From: Bipolaris cookei | Lineage: Eukaryota > Ascomycota > Dothideomycetes > Pleosporales > Pleosporaceae | Assembly (NCBI GenBank): GCA_002286855.1 | Contig: NRSV01000040.1 | Location: 250,071 to 314,070 of the forward strand | Length of the DNA: 64,000 bases | Direction: 5' to 3' | Shown: in pieces, positions 12,301-24,501 of the stretch | Position numbering within the stretch: position 1 is the stretch's first letter | How the letters are laid out: each line of letters opens with the position of its first letter | Notes under the pieces: generated by a model | Databases searched by the model: none | What the model saw: only the letters and a program-made list of their open reading frames with translations | What the model was told of the DNA's origin: nothing | Translations under genes and position numbers: made by a program

Positions 12301-13837
12301 TCACATAGTGTTTACACGCGTCCTGTTTTGCGTTGTCCGCGAAGAAACCATGCGACGCTTGACACTCTCGGGCGCAACAGCCATGGTGATCCTAAACGTG
12401 TCTCTAACCCGGGTCCGGAGCGAAGCTTCCATGGAGAGATACACACCACTGTTGATATCCGGCTCGACCAGGTCACCCGGGGTACTGGTGCGTCGGCAGT
12501 AGCGCTCCGCAAACTTATCAATGAGCTTCTCGATCCTGCACAGCTCGGCAAGAACAAGGCTGGTGCGCTGGGCACACTCAACTTCCGAGTCCGAAGCGTG
12601 GGGTTGTGTGCAGATTTCGATCTGAGTTTCGAGTGAGGGGTATGGAAGGCCGTGCTGGTGGTCGTGCGCTCGTGCAATGGCTTGGAACCATGAGAGGATT
12701 TTCATGGTTGCAAGATTGATGGTCGATGCGAAGTGAGGATTTGATGTGCAGTCGCACTCTAGTAACGTATACAGACTATCCACGGCGGCCTTGTTGGTGG
12801 CTAGGATGGACTCAAGTGTCGGAGAACTGCTCACCGCGCTGGTGAAGTCGTTGGCAGAGGTTTGGGACTCGAGTGGTACGTATAAATTGTTTAGTGTTTG
12901 AAAGGCGGACAGTGTGCAGTCGTGGGTTGAAAAGTTTCCCCAAGCTGGAGGTGTTGATAGTGCTGCGGATAGTGTTGGAGAAGGTGAGTCAATGACTGTC
13001 TCTTGTGATGTGAAGATGTTATGTTGCGCACTCAGCAGCTGGTGGCTAGTGTTTGGTGAAGGCTGTTGCGATTCCAGTGATGCAAATAAGTCAGGTTGGC
13101 TGTGCGTACTGATAGAACGTACATGTCCATGTACAGGAGTGTGTTGTTGTGGAAGATACTGGGGCATTGGAATGAACATATCCGTCTGGCTTCCAAACAT
13201 CATGTGATCATCGTTGGCCCACGCGCTGACAAAAGACATGGCACCTCCCTCAGAGCATGCTGGCGATAGGCTATCACCGAAGTTATTTGTGACGAAAGCA
13301 TCTTGATAGTGAAACTCCGGCGTGCTGGGACCAAAGTAGAAGGGATCTATTGGCTCAGGTGAACTCTCAGATGTATGAGAGGCAGTGCGTGGAATCAGAT
13401 CGAATCGAGCCCCTGTAGGTCGATACGAGCCAGTAGGTGATACTTCACGTTTGATCGTTCCATCCAGATTCCGGTTCTTGCGTGGTTTACCCAATCTGCG
13501 CGTGATGAGTGCAAGATCATATCGGATGGATAAATGATATACCTCATAGACGGGGAGTAGTTGCAGCAAACATTAATGGTACTACATCGCTGACAAGTTG
13601 GTCTTACTTTGTCGCACTTGACCTGCTGCTGGTTAACGGATTGATAACTAGTGTGTGAATGAAGAGGCGTACTTTAGCACGAGAGCATGCGTCACATGAA
13701 GCTCTCATCTTCCGAGGCTTTTGGAGTGCTTTCGAGGCGCTAGCCGCTGGAGCAGTCTCTTTACTGAATGTGGTATCCTCCATTTCTCGTAGTGGTGATT
13801 GATGAGGAGAGTATGCCTGAACTGGGACCTGGAGCAT
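12301..13837 (-). CDS. AflR-type Zn2Cys6 transcription factor
   Basis: Three exons: 13837-13673, 13622-13543 and 13495-12301. The introns are 13672-13623 (50 nt, phase 0) and 13542-13496 (47 nt, phase 2). The product is 479 residues from ATG 13837, or 461 from ATG 13783. The first intron splits the zinc cluster. Spliced, it reads CDACSRAKVKCDKVRPTCQR, with Cys 48, 51, 58, 65, 68 and 74 or 75 in C-x2-C-x6-C-x6-C-x2-C spacing. The basic linker GKPRKNR follows. The C-terminal half carries the AflR-family regulatory domain signature (a stretch with LLECDCTSNP and KILSWFQAIARA). Known relatives control polyketide-type secondary-metabolite clusters. No biosynthetic gene is seen between 7.6 and 17 kb, so the target is unknown. 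The 13837 start is preferred because a TATA-like box lies about 59 nt upstream. Confidence 0.9.
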
Positions 13838-13895
13838 ATATGTCGACAGCAGTGTGACTGAAGGATGACTATACCGAGCTTTTAAGTGGCATGTG

Positions 13896-13905
13896 TTTTT
13901 ATATA
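13896..13905 (-). promoter_or_regulatory. TATA-like box of the AflR-type gene
   Basis: The minus strand reads TATATAAAAA, 59 nt before ATG 13837 and 113 nt before ATG 13783. That spacing would leave a short leader before the first ATG. Assigned from sequence and position only. Confidence 0.45.
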
Positions 13906-16900
13906 GAACTATAGCTGGCGACGGAGAATGCGAGTCTTGACTAGGATCGATGCGGCAAGGATCATAGCTGGATCCAGCGTGCAGGAGGCGTATATGCGAC
14001 AATCACTGGGGGGGCGGTCGGGTAGCGTCAAGCTGATGCTTGGGAGCACAGGGACAGGGATTGGTGCGGCCATCGATGTCGGACGTGCTTGGATGGGGCT
14101 GAAGGCTTACATGACAAGTTCCTTGCCTCTATCAAGTCTAGTACAACTTGAAGAGCATGCAAATCCATAGGAACGCATTAGTATCGCTAGTGATGAAGAC
14201 GAAAAATGCCGCGCACACCGGAACGTGACATGGCTTCAAGGGACCCTCGGATATGCGGCTCTGGAAGTACTTTTGTGAATATCTCACAGCCTCGGCCATA
14301 CGTTTGAGCGACGACACACAGTAAGCCAGATATATCGTGCATTGAGGCTCGGCAGCCCGGTGCTGAGGCGGAGGGGGAAGACCTAGCCGGGCGGTATGGA
14401 TAGATTACTTCCACGAAGGTTACACCGAGTGGGTCGCCGCTTAGGTATGCTGCTGCGGCGTCCCATAGTAGTATTGGCTTCGCAGCACGGCGCCAAACAT
14501 TTGATCCAACCACCACGGCTGCATGCCACAGTCAGTCGCTCTTGATACCATCGCTCAATGGGCGCGTGGGGGTTCTAGTGCTGACTTAGCTTGTTTAATC
14601 CGCTACACAAAAAGAATAGCGTTTGCCAATCGTAACGGCGGAAGCAGCTGAGCCTGGGGCTTCTGACTTAGCAGGCACTTGGTAGGACATTTGGTGTGCA
14701 GGCTACACGAGGGCATGTCAGACAACGTCTGGTAGTTCCCAGGGTTGAAGGCAAGTAGGACAGGTTGCGTAGGACGGACGGTCTGCCCATTGAAGGGTTA
14801 GTCAGGATCCAAGGATCCAAGGAACCGGTCAGATGAATGGCTTGATGAGTGTTCATTGTTGCACACTAACCAAGACTGTGCAATTCGCGGGGTCCCACTG
14901 CGCAGGGATCTGGCAACAGGCGTCACCAGGGTTTTGCTGAAGCGGGCCGATCGTGCGAATGATGACTACGCGGTGCTCACAGAGCCAGTTCGTCGCCTCT
15001 GACAGTGTTGGCCTTGCGACAGGCTGGGCCTGGTCCTCTCGATAATACGTATGTAAGTGCGATGAGGTCCTCGCCGACAAAGCTCCGTTCTGGCTGCAAC
15101 ATGGGTGGTGACGCGTAGAGACGTGCAGCCTCGTGGCAGTAAGGCAGGGACTATGGAGAAGCCCTAGCGTAGGGCTAAAGTAGTACTGTCAACAGCCACT
15201 CAGCTTGCAGATATGTAGAATTACGATGCGAGAGCTGCCGAGTCGATATTTTCACTTGTTCTGCAGAAAGAGCAAGCAGGCACTACTCAGCACATCAGGA
15301 CGTCGTGGTGGATTGAGCGGAGGAACGGCATGCGCGTACGTAGCCGCCCGTTCCTCTCCCGCCGTTGGCTGCGCTAACATTTGGCCGTTAGCGCGACGTT
15401 ACATTCGTCCCCTTCCCGCCCCTCAGGCTCCCAGGATCACGACTCGAATGCATCGGTTCAGTGCCGAACGACTCAGGAACATGCCGAGCACGGCAAAGTC
15501 AAGGACATGGAGCCTTTGGAATATTGGGGCGAAAGATAGTATCCAACACGAGCGAACGATTGATCCCACTTGTACAGACCCGCATGTACGTAGTACCTAG
15601 TATAAGGTGTAAGTACCCCAACTCCAGGTTCCAGGCTTCATATCCTCACTTTCTGCATCATCTAAGGGAACAAGCATTCCAACAAGGCAAGTAAAGAATG
15701 ATCTACATAATCACGAATGCACCTCGGTGCATAGTACCCCCCTATCACGCAATATTTCATGCAGTTAACGGACGGCACACCAGGCCATCTAATCAATGCG
15801 GGATCGGAATAAGATCCAGAACGTCGTTTGAGGATATCCGTTGATGGCCTGTTTACTTTCACATTATCACTTCCGTTTCACCTATCGCTTGCAGAGCCGG
15901 GGTGTTTTCTTTAGCGCTAGTCAGGTGAACTAATTAGTAGGGATAGGGTAGGGGTGGTACATTACATGCGTGTAAATAGAGTTCTGTTGATATCTGCCAC
16001 AGTCCAAGTTGCCAGTTCTAATTTCATGCTTCCCTCTGTTTTGCTATAATACCGGTCGTGGTAAGAGACTGGGGTGATTAACGCTGTTAGACACTATAAG
16101 CGCGATAAACTGGATATCCTGGGTTGAAATTTCACATGAACCTCCGTTCCGTTCAACGACATGCATGGCTTCACCGATCGTTATTGATTTCTAGTTGAGT
16201 CAACCAGAGGTCCAAATCCTAATAGGGAAATTTTCGCTAGCGAATTCAATTATAGCCGGGGGCAGTTATCTAGTTTTAGTTGTGGTTGAAAATTTAGTGG
16301 TATTTCTTTTGTAGCATTCACACCACCTTCCCAAAAAGACATAGCCACCAAGAATGATTCAATTCCAGGCCCAACATCCAGGTGTAACTCAAGGGCTCCC
16401 ATTACCTCCACCAGAGCTCTCCAGTTGGCGCCACGTGATCCGTCAAATCTCTAATTGTAAAAAATAAATAAAATATCTCCAACAATCATCGTCCCTACCA
16501 GACAGCTTTTTCTGTACCGATCAAACTAGTCGGAAATCTTCCTGATTTGGTAAACGTTTCTCATTGAGTTATTAATCAGAAATTAGTCGTAACAATCGAA
16601 ACCGGACAGGCCCTAATTTCCCCGCCAAGGCTCCATTTGGCCTGATTAGCGCCCTTTCCAGTAACTGAAACGGAGCGAAAACAGCAAACGTAAAAAAAGT
16701 CCTGGGTAGCGCGCATAACAGATATACCAGAGCCATGGCAAGAGCACTCCTAAATATTCCCTTTGGTACGGGGGCTAGTGACTTGAATGTTAGGCAGGAT
16801 CATCCCGACGCGTCAATGGATGCAAGCAGACTGCTTGCAGCCTACAGAATGCATTCATCGGCTCTAGATACCTGTATACATGTTACCGGGCGTATCCACG

Positions 16901-17002
16901 TCTCAAAATTTCCGGCTCGGCGTTATCCCGTTCCTTTCTATCTGTTCGGCCCTTTCAAACCCCTACAACTCACATCATGTATTCTTTCCGCGTGAGTAAG
17001 TA
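13906..17002. other. 3.1 kb gene-free region between AflR-type gene and MSH5
   Basis: Upstream of the AflR-type gene and downstream of MSH5. Frames are at most about 131 codons and none is recognised. The part after about 15,900 is AT-rich. One copy of a motif shared with the gene-poor zone at 61.6 kb lies at 15,732. It may be a degraded repeat region plus the regulator's promoter. Confidence 0.5.
15732..15756 (+). repeat. copy A of shared 25-nt motif (possible transposon end)
   Basis: Reads TAGTACCCCCCTAT then CACGCAATATT. A near-identical 24-nt copy lies at 61,592-61,615 in another gene-poor zone, and weaker similarity follows both (a GGACGGCA segment). The leading TA and C-run would fit the terminal repeat of a TA-inserting DNA element, but no second end or transposase was found. 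Confidence 0.45.
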
Positions 17003-20000
17003 CTATGATGTTGTGGAGACTGTCAGTATGTCGGATAGCACGGACATTGGGTCACGGTAAACATCCGCTTTGAGAAATTCCCGTGCGACCCGCTCCTAAA
17101 CAGGATTTAGACGGTTCCATCCAATCAAGAGCACACTTACTGCCTCCTCGAGCTCGGTTATCTTATCTTCTGGTACTTGACAGCATGCTGAAACAAGATC
17201 TTCTCCCCGTGCTGCGAGAAGTATAAGGGTTTCGGCACGCTGTACGATCTCAGATGGGACGCCATTCATGGCAGCACAACTAATGTCGGCATTAGTATCA
17301 ACCTGGTAGAAAGCGCTGCACGAGCTCACCATGTGCCGAAACTCGAAGTGCTCCGACCTTCTCGGAAGCTAGATATAGTTAGTACCTAGCAAGCGATACG
17401 CATGAACACGCATTACTTGTATAGGTAGGTGATTTGATCATTGATTTTCTTCGCTTCGGTATCCACGCGCACTTCCATGTATCCGAATCCAAGTGTAGGT
17501 CGAGGTTTAAGTAGATCCATCTCAAAGATTTCTAGGCGCGTCAGAACGTTCTGTAACCAGAGTATACTGTCATACCATGGAAGTGGGTGGCTCCAATGAC
17601 CTTTGGCCTTTCGTTGCCCAAGTTCAACAAGTGTTCCATAACTGCGCAAGCTAAGCCGGCTCCGTCGCTTGATGCAGTGCCCTTACCAAACTCATCTATG
17701 AGTAGGAGGCTTCGGCGCGTGGCTAGGCCTAGAGCAAGCGATATTTGTTGCAATTCAAGCATAAAAGAACTTTGGTAATGAGAAACCGTCTCGCGCGTAG
17801 TAACTCGGGAGAGGATTTTGTCAGTCAGCCCAATCCTTGCAGTGTCTGCCGGCACAAAGCCCCCAACATGCGCCATGTAGACAATCAAAGCAACTTGCTT
17901 GAGATACACGCTCTTCCCTGAGTAGTTGGGTCCAGTTAATATGAGCATACTCGGACTGTTTTCGTCGACATGCGCCTGACGGGTTGTTGAGCTGGTAAAC
18001 AGACGGTCGTCATGTTGCTCACTTGCGATTTCTCCGTCGCCCTTGCCTCCTTTCAGTACAGTATCGTTTGCGATGAAGGAAGACACCAAAAGCTCCTGGA
18101 GCATATGACTGGTGATATCAGTAACAAAACAACGCGTCTCATGCATCTTAGTCTACCGTCCTCCCTTGATGTGTATAGTATTTTCGTACATAATCTCGGG
18201 ACGGCAAAGTTTATAGATCTTTGCAGCTTGAGCCAAGGCCAGTAAACTATCAAGCTCTCCGCAAATATCAGAACAGGTAGTCAAGAGCTCTTCGTACTGG
18301 AGCAGATGCTGGGCTAGTTCATGGCTGATTTCAATCTCTCGATCTGCAATGATGCCATAAATATCGCCGAAGTGTTCATCCATCTCTCTCATTTCGCTGT
18401 TCTTAAAGTAAACCTGTTCTTCCGTTGCAAACATCCTCTCCCAAGGATGGTTGAGACTGCCATCGTAAACCGCACCGCCTGTATCTGGATCAATCGGTGT
18501 TGTGCAGAGAAAGCCTATCTGAGGGAAGTAGATTACATTCAGAATAGCACCTGGCTAAGTTAGTAACTCTTTGCTGTGTCAAACTGGAGAGCCTCTTCTT
18601 AGCAGAAGCTGTATCACTTACGCAGATCAGAAGGCATCTTCTCAGATAATTTTCTCGCTACCTGATTGAGGAGTTCATCAAGACTATCTAGGGCCAACTT
18701 CATTTGGTCTAACTCTTTGTCGATGCCAGGCATGATGACAGTGCGGCCCTCTTCTGCTGAGCCAGCTAAGTCAATGGTTTCACTGATCTTTCGTCCGATC
18801 TGAGCTAAGTGGTAACCTTCGAGCTTTTCGAAGACCTGCAGCAATCAGTAAAGAGACTGTAGTCAAATCCCACTGGCCTAGAATGGGAAAGTAACCACTT
18901 CTAGGTATCTCTTGTGAGCGCTTACCTTATTTCTGATGATCAGGTTTTCTCCGCCGATAACATCTTGAAGTGTGTCTTTGATCTTCAGGGCATGAAAAGC
19001 AAACTGCTACAATCAGTTCAATGAAGAAAAGCATTGACATGATGGATTTCTTGCACATACGGCTCTGATAGACGTCCAGATACTCTTGGCAAATCCTCCA
19101 GTCCCTCTTGTCGAGCTGTTTGCTCCTTTTTTAAGATTGACCATCGTGACGCGCATGTTGCCCAGGTTCTTCAGGTTTTTAACAAGTGCTTGTAGTGCTG
19201 ACTCGTTGTCAGGACGAGTGAATATACTGACGGTATCCAGTCTCTCATTGATAACATCCAAGTTTAGACTTGGGCGTAGGAACTGCTGTCTTAAGAGGAA
19301 CCTCCCTTGCTGTGTTCGTGCTAGATGATGATATAGGCCATATATAGAGAGACCCTCTTTGTCGCCTGAGCTTGCCTTGGTCGGACCCTTGTTATGCGAG
19401 TGCGGATGCGATTCAGCGCCCATGATCTGTAAGGAATAAAGAGTATCGGTATTGATAAACATGGTCTCGCGAAGACTGCACATTTCTAGTTTCGAGATAC
19501 GGAACATGAGATCTGCGGAACGATCACCAGGGAGGTACGCTGCTGCCCGTCGACGTTGCAGATATGATATCAGTGCTCCAGCGCATCCGACCTGTTTGGA
19601 TTTAGCAAATACTACGGTGTCGTGCAATAAGCTAGCAAGTACCGTTGAGCGGCTCTCAAGATCAATCCACCCTGCGAGTCGGAGAAGTTGCCCCTGCTGG
19701 CCTGCTGATTGGCCTTTTCCCGGATGGCCTACAGTGGCAAGCTCTCCTGGAACGTTGAATTCGATGTGGGTACCATCATCTTCTCCCAAATGAAGGCTCG
19801 CAAGCTTTTTCTTTGCAGGATCATAGTTGAACTCGCTCGGTGGTCTGAATTCGAGCAGAAATGGAAGGCGAAATGGGTCATTGTCGCCGCTTTTAGCGTC
19901 AGGATCAAAACAGTCAATGACTTTGTCATCGATCTTGGTGGAGACCAAGATAACTGTAGGATCGATGTATACCCTCACTTGGCACAGTAAGCAAGAATGT

Positions 20001-20426
20001 GGCATGCCAGTTGACAAAGCACCTACAAGAGTCGACAACATCAACGTGGCCATTCTGTATATCCTCCATGAAGCAAAGTCTTTCTTCAGAAGCAATATAG
20101 TAACAGCAACCCACCGTTCCGCGAGTATTCAAGTCGACAGCCATGATGATTTCATTCAGCAAGTCATCGTTTTCATCGACATGGTGACTCGCTTCAGAAG
20201 GCGCGTCAAGGGACCTATCATCCAGGAACGGCCTTCTATGGATCTGGACCTGGGGTCTGCTTGTTCTAGACCGCGCAGTTGAAGCCGCCTGCACGGAAGA
20301 GCGCCGTGAGGTGGCGGTAGAGCCGGATGTACAACGAGTGTTTCCACGAGGATTGCTATTCGAGGAAGTGCTGCTACGACCGCCTTTGTGCCGATAGGGG
20401 GGCCTGAAGGGAGGGCGGCGTGCCAT
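17003..20426 (-). CDS. MSH5: MutS homologue 5, meiotic crossover protein
   Basis: Ten exons joined with consistent phases: 20426-20027, 19977-19061, 19006-18926, 18835-18622, 18550-18157, 18108-17576, 17531-17417, 17368-17330, 17279-17141 and 17095-17003. The total is 974 residues. Introns are 44-90 nt, GT-AG. Near the C-terminus the MutS ATPase shows Walker A GPNYSGKS at about 728-735 and Walker B LLLIDEFGKGT with Asp807-Glu808. GGRHMLQELL and ATHFHEIFEM are typical of MSH5. The N-terminal 90 residues are Arg/Ser-rich and poorly conserved. MSH5 pairs with MSH4 to stabilise Holliday-junction intermediates in meiosis and takes no part in mismatch repair. All key ATPase residues are intact, so the gene appears functional. 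It lies head to tail behind HSP78 with a 284-nt gap. Confidence 0.95.
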
Positions 20427-20710
20427 GACTGTATATAACTGTAAAATTAACAACAGTTGCGTGTTGCGAGTTATCAGAGGTGAGAGACGGTGAGTAAAGG
20501 ACTAGCATGCGAAAGGGAAGGAGCGCAGGCACGCCTGTCTCTCGCGATGTACTACATGAACACAACCTTGAGCAGGGTATCATTGTCATTATCAAAAATC
20601 TACAGAGAAAAGAGATTTTTACCTATAAACGCCGATGATGCTACATTATATACATGCAATGGTCCTTCTGGAGTCTGTTTTACAGTCATGTCGTCATTAG
20701 TCATACAGCA

Positions 20711-23086
20711 TCAAGCTGCGGCAGAAACCGTGAGGCCTGCACCACCTTCTTTGATTGAGACGATGGCTTTGTCACCACTGCGAATCTCACCACGGATCAA
20801 CTTGTCTGCTAGACTATTGCCAATCTCTCTGGCAATTAGTCTGTTCAAGGGCCGCGCACCAAACTTTGGGTCGTACCCTCGGTCGCATAGCCATTGTTTG
20901 GCCTCATCGGGGCACTCGAGAACAATCCTACGGTCATCTAGTCGCTGCTGAAGCTCTTTCAGGCGTATATCGACGATGTCTCTAAGCGCTTCTCGAGATA
21001 GACGGCGGAAAATGATGAATTCATCGAGGCGGTTGAGGAACTCGGGTGGGTATGTGGCAGCAACAACATCCATAACAGCGCTGCGCACTGCGGGTGAAAT
21101 CTCGCTTGAGTCCTTGTTAACGGAGTGAATGGCATCGTCACCGACAATGATGTCAGCCCCAAGGTTAGATGTCATGACAATGATGGTGTTGCGGAAATCC
21201 ACCTTGTGGCCCTGCGCATCTGTCAGGAAACCCTCGTCGAGGACTTGGAGGAGCAAAGTCGATATGTCCTTGTGAGCCTTCTCCCACTCATCGAAGAGGA
21301 GAACGGCATATGGCTTTCGTCGCACAGCTTCAGTAAGCTGACCAGCATCCTCGTACCCGACATAGCCGGCAGGAGATCCAATAAGACGCGACACAGTGTG
21401 CTTCTCACTGAATTCGCTCATATCGAAACGGATTACAGCTTGCGGTGTGCTGAACAGGTATTCTGCGAGTCTCTTGCAAACCTCGGTCTTTCCTACACCA
21501 GTTGGTCCCAACATCATAAAGGATGCAATAGGCCTGTTCTCGCCAGATAGCCCAGCTCTTTGAAGACGGATCGCGTTTGCAACAGATGTCAAGGCCTCGT
21601 CCTGGCCCTTGACGTACTGACGCAAGGTGTCCTCCATGTGTATGAGCTTCTCGCTTTCTCCGGAATTGAGCTTGGATAGTGGAATACCAGTCGTCCGGGA
21701 GACAACAGATGCAATGTCGTCTGCCGTAACAGAGTCGTGTAATAGGGAGCCCTGGCGACTGGCCCCTGCAGTCACTTCTTCGTCTCTGGGAAGTTTTTGT
21801 TCCAGCTCCGGGATTCTACTGTATTGCAGTTCACCAGCCTTGGCAAAGTTTCCTTCGCGGCGGGCTTGTTCGAGCTCAAGTTTTGCCCGCTCAAGATTCT
21901 CTTGTGCATTCTTGATAGCTTCGAGCTCTGCTCGCTCCTTCTCCCACTTCTCAGTCAATATCTTTACTTCCTCTTGCTTTTGTTTGAGCGTTTCCTCGAG
22001 GCGCTCCCGTCGCTCCTTGCTAGCAATGTCGGTCTCCTTGCGAAGTGATTCTAGCTCGATCTGAATAGTCATGATCTGGCGATCCAGCTCCTGGATTGCG
22101 TCTGGCTTGCTTTCTTGCTGCAGACGTAGCGCACTAGCAGCCTCGTCTACCAGGTCAATTGCTTTGTCAGGAAGGAAGCGGTCAGTGATGTATCGATTGC
22201 TGTAGGAAGCGGCGGCGACCAAAGCGTTGTCGGTGATGCGCACACCATGATGGACCTCGTATCGCTCCTTGATGCCACGAAGTATGGAAATTGTGTCTTG
22301 AACCGTGGGTTCACCAACAATGATAGGTTGGAATCGTCTTGCGAGCGCTGCGTCCTTTTCGATCTGACGATATTCATTAAGCGTGGTTGCTCCACAAAGC
22401 TGCAGCTCTCCGCGGCTAAGCGCAGGCTTCAAGAGATTGCTAGCATCGATACTACCCTCTGCCTTGCCTAAGCCCAACAGGGTGTGTAACTCATCCACAA
22501 ACAGAATGACGCCCTTGTTGGCCTCCTCGACTTCCTTCAACACGCTCTTGAGTCTTTCTTCGAAATCGCCTCGGAATTTCGCACCAGCAATTAGGGAACC
22601 GAGATCAAGGGAGATGACGCGTTTCTCTTGTATTGATTCAGGCACATCTCCCTTGACAATGCGCTGGGCTAGGCCCTCGAGAATGGCTGTCTTTCCTGTT
22701 CCAGCCTTTCCGATCAAGACAGGGTTGTTCTTGGTTCGTCGCGATAAAATCTGTATTGTGCGCTGTATTTCGCCATCTCGCCCTATAACGGGATCTAACT
22801 TGCCATCTCGCGCGCGTTGCGTAAGATCTATTCCGTACTGCTCCAACGCAGGCTTCTCTGGCTCACCACCAAGGTTCATGCGATGTGTGCCACCAGGAGG
22901 ATGCGGCCGACCCCCGTTCGTATATCCTCGGCAAGACACCAGCGGCCTCAGGATCCTGTGTTGCTGGGACGGCGAGGCCACCGATGTGTTGAAACATATT
23001 GGCGAAGTGCGAAGGGGAAGTGGCCGTGCGATGGAGGAAGGGTATGCGATGCGCCTTGCGGCTATACGTGCTCTACTGGTCAACAT
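20711..23086 (-). CDS. HSP78: mitochondrial ClpB-type disaggregase Hsp78
   Basis: Uninterrupted 791-residue frame. The first 50 residues are rich in Arg, Ser and Ala without acids, as in a mitochondrial presequence. There is no Clp N-domain, which is normal for Hsp78 and separates it from cytosolic Hsp104. AAA-1 has Walker A GKAGTGKT at about 126-133 and Walker B ILFVDELHTLLG. A Lys/Glu-rich coiled-coil middle domain spans roughly 345-440. AAA-2 has GPTGVGKT at about 526-533 and LLFDEWEKAH. The length matches yeast Hsp78 (about 810). It works with mitochondrial Hsp70 to dissolve aggregates in the matrix. It diverges from the eEF1B-alpha gene over 444 nt. Confidence 0.97.
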   Translation of the reverse strand: MLTSRARIAARRIAYPSSIARPLPLRTSPICFNTSVASPSQQHRILRPLVSCRGYTNGGRPHPPGGTHRMNLGGEPEKPALEQYGIDLTQRARDGKLDPVIGRDGEIQRTIQILSRRTKNNPVLIGKAGTGKTAILEGLAQRIVKGDVPESIQEKRVISLDLGSLIAGAKFRGDFEERLKSVLKEVEEANKGVILFVDELHTLLGLGKAEGSIDASNLLKPALSRGELQLCGATTLNEYRQIEKDAALARRFQPIIVGEPTVQDTISILRGIKERYEVHHGVRITDNALVAAASYSNRYITDRFLPDKAIDLVDEAASALRLQQESKPDAIQELDRQIMTIQIELESLRKETDIASKERRERLEETLKQKQEEVKILTEKWEKERAELEAIKNAQENLERAKLELEQARREGNFAKAGELQYSRIPELEQKLPRDEEVTAGASRQGSLLHDSVTADDIASVVSRTTGIPLSKLNSGESEKLIHMEDTLRQYVKGQDEALTSVANAIRLQRAGLSGENRPIASFMMLGPTGVGKTEVCKRLAEYLFSTPQAVIRFDMSEFSEKHTVSRLIGSPAGYVGYEDAGQLTEAVRRKPYAVLLFDEWEKAHKDISTLLLQVLDEGFLTDAQGHKVDFRNTIIVMTSNLGADIIVGDDAIHSVNKDSSEISPAVRSAVMDVVAATYPPEFLNRLDEFIIFRRLSREALRDIVDIRLKELQQRLDDRRIVLECPDEAKQWLCDRGYDPKFGARPLNRLIAREIGNSLADKLIRGEIRSGDKAIVSIKEGGAGLTVSAAA

Positions 23087-23530
23087 TTTGACATGTATGA
23101 ATTTCAGAATACGAGCAAGCTCAATTGGGAGGCAGATGGAGATGGCATAATATAGTATCGGTCAATGGATGGCACGAGCTCAGGCGAGGGCGAGGGCGAA
23201 AATGCGCGGTGGTTCGATGACCTTCTACGTCTAGGAGCGGCGCGCCAGGCCAACGACGGCACGAGTTCTACAGACAAGCCTTGGAGCAGAGTGGAAAAAC
23301 ATGAGGCCGGGGTGACGACAGCACTAAGGGCCCAGGTGCATAAGAGGCCACGAGCGGTTATGCGAGCATGGTGAAGGGTGCCCCTCGATCATGGTCGAGC
23401 ACGTACTAGCGCGGGGCCGTGCGTCCGAAAGCAATCTCCTCCCAGCCCCAGGCTGTAAAAAAACTTTGACTCCTTCACCCACATCTCTTCGATTTTTTCC
23501 TTCCAATACGCACATTTCACTCCTGCAAAC
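23087..23530. promoter_or_regulatory. divergent promoter between HSP78 and eEF1B-alpha
   Basis: A 444-nt interval between the two divergent ATGs. The eEF1B-alpha side ends in a pyrimidine-rich leader (about 23,468-23,515), common in highly expressed fungal genes. No perfect heat-shock element was seen by eye. A short 69-codon frame at 23,165 has no support as a gene. Confidence 0.55.
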
Positions 23531-24501
23531 ATGGGCTTCACCGACCTCGTTTCCGACGCGGGCCTGACCCTCCTCAACAGCTACGTGAGGACGCGCTCCT
23601 ATATTATTGGGTAAGTTGCTACCCCACCATGCACAATGTGTGCTCTCCCTCTGCATCGCCTTCAATCCCTGCCCAGCCCTCGAATGATGAGAACATTTGG
23701 TCCGTGTTAATGAGGCGGCTTAAGACCCCGCTATCTGAATACAAACCCAAGCGCTTGTCGCACCTCTGATCCAGTTGTTGTTTCTGCTGCATTGCTCTCA
23801 CACGGCATTGGCGAGTCATCAACTAACATGCCACAGTTACTCCCCATCGCAGGCCGATGTCAAGGTCTTCCAGCAAATCAAGGAGATCCCCGCCCCCGAG
23901 AAGTACCCATACGCATGGCGCTGGTACAACCACATCCTCACCTTCCAGGGCGAGTTCGACTCGCTTCCTGGTGACCCAACTAAGGAGTTCACTGCCTACG
24001 GCCCCGAGTCCTCAGAGCTGCCCCTGAACCCCGCCAAGGCCCCTGAGAAGGAGGCTGAGGATGACGACGACATCGACCTGTTCGGTAGTGACGACGAGGA
24101 GGAGGACGCCGAGGCCGCTAGGATCAAGGAGGAGCGTCTGGCCGAGTACAACAAGAAGAAGGCTGGCAAGACCAAGCCTGCTGCTAAGTCCATTGTCACC
24201 CTTGACGTCAAGCCATGGGGTAAGCTTCTGAAGGTGTTCTTTTTGCCAGTGATAGTACTGACAACTCGTAGATGACGAGACAAACATGGACGAGCTCAAG
24301 GCCAACGTTCTCTCCATCGAGAAGGACGGTCTTGTCTGGGGTGCCTCTAAGTTGGTTGCCGTCGGTTTCGGTATCAAGAAGCTTCAGATCAACTTGGTCG
24401 TCGAGGACGAGAAGGTCTCGCTAGACGAGCTCCAGCAACAGATTGAGGAGTTTGAGGACCACGTTCAGTCCACCGACATTGTTGCTATGCAGAAGTTGTA
24501 G
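23531..24501 (+). CDS. EFB1: translation elongation factor 1-beta (eEF1B-alpha)
   Basis: Three exons: 23531-23610, 23837-24219 and 24272-24501. The introns are 226 and 52 nt. The product is 230 residues. The N-terminus has the GST-C-like fold segment (YPYAWRWYNHI). An acidic centre DDDDIDLFGSDDEEED follows, and the C-terminus is the guanine-exchange domain (DGLVWGASKLVAVGFGIKKL, ending IVAMQKL). It recharges eEF1A with GTP during translation elongation. Codon use is strongly biased to GAG, AAG, GTC and CTC, fitting very high expression. The long first intron after the 27th codon is typical of strongly expressed fungal translation genes. Confidence 0.97.
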
